NCBI GenBank assembly: GCA_964627505.1
Contig: CAZVKB010000135.1
Location: 1-7,083 of the forward strand
From: JACJWR01 sp964627505
Lineage (GTDB): Bacteria; Actinomycetota; Actinomycetes; S36-B12; UBA10799
Length of the DNA: 7,083 nt
Direction: 5' to 3'
Shown: positions 6,547 to 7,083 of the stretch, in pieces
Position numbering within the stretch: position 1 is the stretch's first letter
Layout of the letters: every line of letters starts with the position of its first letter
Program-made: the position numbers and the translations under genes
Notes under the pieces: generated by a model
What the model saw: only the letters and a program-made list of their open reading frames with translations
What the model was told of the DNA's origin: nothing
Database searches by the model: none

Positions 6547-7083
6547 TCACTGCAACTGTCCCACCACAAATGTGACTGTGGTGGCCGTCGAGCCACCGAT
6601 GTTCAATGTCGCCACCGTGCTGGCATCGGAGACCTGGTAGCCCTCGGCACTGCCGGTCACCTGACGGTGGGCATCAAGCACCATCCGCACGCCAGTGGCA
6701 CCCACCGGATGCCCGACGCCGATCAAACCCCCGCTCGGATTGATCGGGATCCTGCCATCGCGGGCCAGGTCGCCAGCTTCGATCGCCTGCCAGGACGCGC
6801 CCGGTTCGGTGATCCCGAAGTGGTCGATAGCCAAGTATTCCGACGGGGTGAAGCAATCGTGAGTTTCGATCGCATCCACGGCGTCCACCCCGGGCACACC
6901 GGCGCGGACAAACGCATCGACGATCGCCGCCCGCACCACGGGCATCACAAACGGACCGCCGGCGCTGGCAGCAAACTTCGCCGCCAGTGGCAACCCGGCA
7001 GTGCGATGACCCCAGCCCAGAATCACCGAATGCGGGCCAGATCGAGCGCCGGAACGGGCCCGCAACCACCGTTCGCTGACCAC
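6547..7083 (-). CDS. Thiolase/SCP-x-like lipid-transfer protein, C-terminal part (partial)
   Basis: The last 178 residues of a thiolase-superfamily protein; the frame is open to the right edge, so the true start lies outside. Residues here are counted from the window edge. The opening VSERWLRA resembles the end of the usual DGAAAVVLxSE stretch. The C-terminal thiolase domain shows ETHDCFTPSEYLAIDHFG (73-90), with His75 in the HDxFT motif, then INPSGGLIGVGHPVGATGVRM (114-134), where His125 is the expected catalytic histidine. The usual C-terminal catalytic Cys of CxGGG is not seen; the place reads ATLNIGGSTATTV (159-170). Such variants occur among SCP-x-like and lipid-transfer thiolase homologues. 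The family acts on acyl-CoA thioesters in beta-oxidation or side-chain cleavage, or by retro-aldol reaction. It sits 90 nt upstream of the oxygenase in the same direction, an order I recall for Rv0914c-Rv0913c. The nucleophilic Cys region lies outside the window, so activity cannot be judged. Confidence 0.85.
   Translation of the reverse strand: MVSERWLRARSGARSGPHSVILGWGHRTAGLPLAAKFAASAGGPFVMPVVRAAIVDAFVRAGVPGVDAVDAIETHDCFTPSEYLAIDHFGITEPGASWQAIEAGDLARDGRIPINPSGGLIGVGHPVGATGVRMVLDAHRQVTGSAEGYQVSDASTVATLNIGGSTATTVTFVVGQLQ

Noticed and set aside
1..7083. Search for mobile elements, CRISPR arrays, tRNA/rRNA genes or a defence system
   Set aside because: No transposase or integrase, no spaced direct-repeat array, no tRNA-like cloverleaf and no defence-type domain were seen; gene content is housekeeping and metabolic.

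Overview
The window is an ordinary stretch of chromosome from a high-GC Gram-positive bacterium (Actinobacteria). GC is roughly 60% by eye, codons favour G or C in the third position, and the proteins resemble mycobacterial families: a FurA-KatG pair in the actinobacterial order, and a thiolase-like protein followed by a carotenoid/lignostilbene-type oxygenase, an order I recall from Mycobacterium (Rv0914c-Rv0913c). Genus cannot be settled from the sequence. All six substantial genes lie on the minus strand, so transcription runs from right to left; the long plus-strand reading frames are antisense shadows of real genes.

Layout in transcription order. (1) 7083-6547: C-terminal part of a thiolase/SCP-x-like protein, cut by the window edge. 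(2) 6456-4942: a complete 504-residue carotenoid-cleavage-type dioxygenase with all four iron-binding histidines; a 90-nt gap and a strong Shine-Dalgarno separate it from the thiolase, so the two probably form one transcription unit. (3) 4941-4704: a GC-rich spacer without a convincing gene, holding a 14-bp tandem repeat and a dyad just after the oxygenase stop. (4) 4703-4671: a possible 10-codon leader ORF with the only good Shine-Dalgarno here, its stop overlapping the next start. (5) 4674-3451: a lipoprotein-type branched-chain amino-acid/amide ABC solute-binding protein with no permease or ATPase beside it. (6) 3450-3377: a compact control region with two short palindromes and a plausible promoter for furA. 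(7) 3376-2909: furA, a redox/metal-responsive Fur-family repressor. (8) 2826-634: katG, catalase-peroxidase, starting at a GTG. (9) 601-1: N-terminal 200 residues of a sensor with tandem PAS domains, starting 32 nt after the katG stop and running off the left edge.

How they work together. furA-katG is a classic peroxide-defence unit in which FurA represses its own promoter and thereby katG. The PAS protein directly behind katG may be read through from it, which would place a sensory protein under the same control. The thiolase/oxygenase pair suggests oxidative cleavage of an isoprenoid or stilbene-like substrate, with acyl-CoA chemistry beside it; the substrate is unknown. The solute-binding protein shows no clear functional link to either side.

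I saw no tRNA, rRNA, CRISPR array, insertion sequence or phage gene, and no wholly new system. The points most worth a second look are the leader ORF overlapping the solute-binding gene, the furA operator region, the katG-PAS arrangement, and the thiolase-like protein lacking the usual C-terminal catalytic cysteine.
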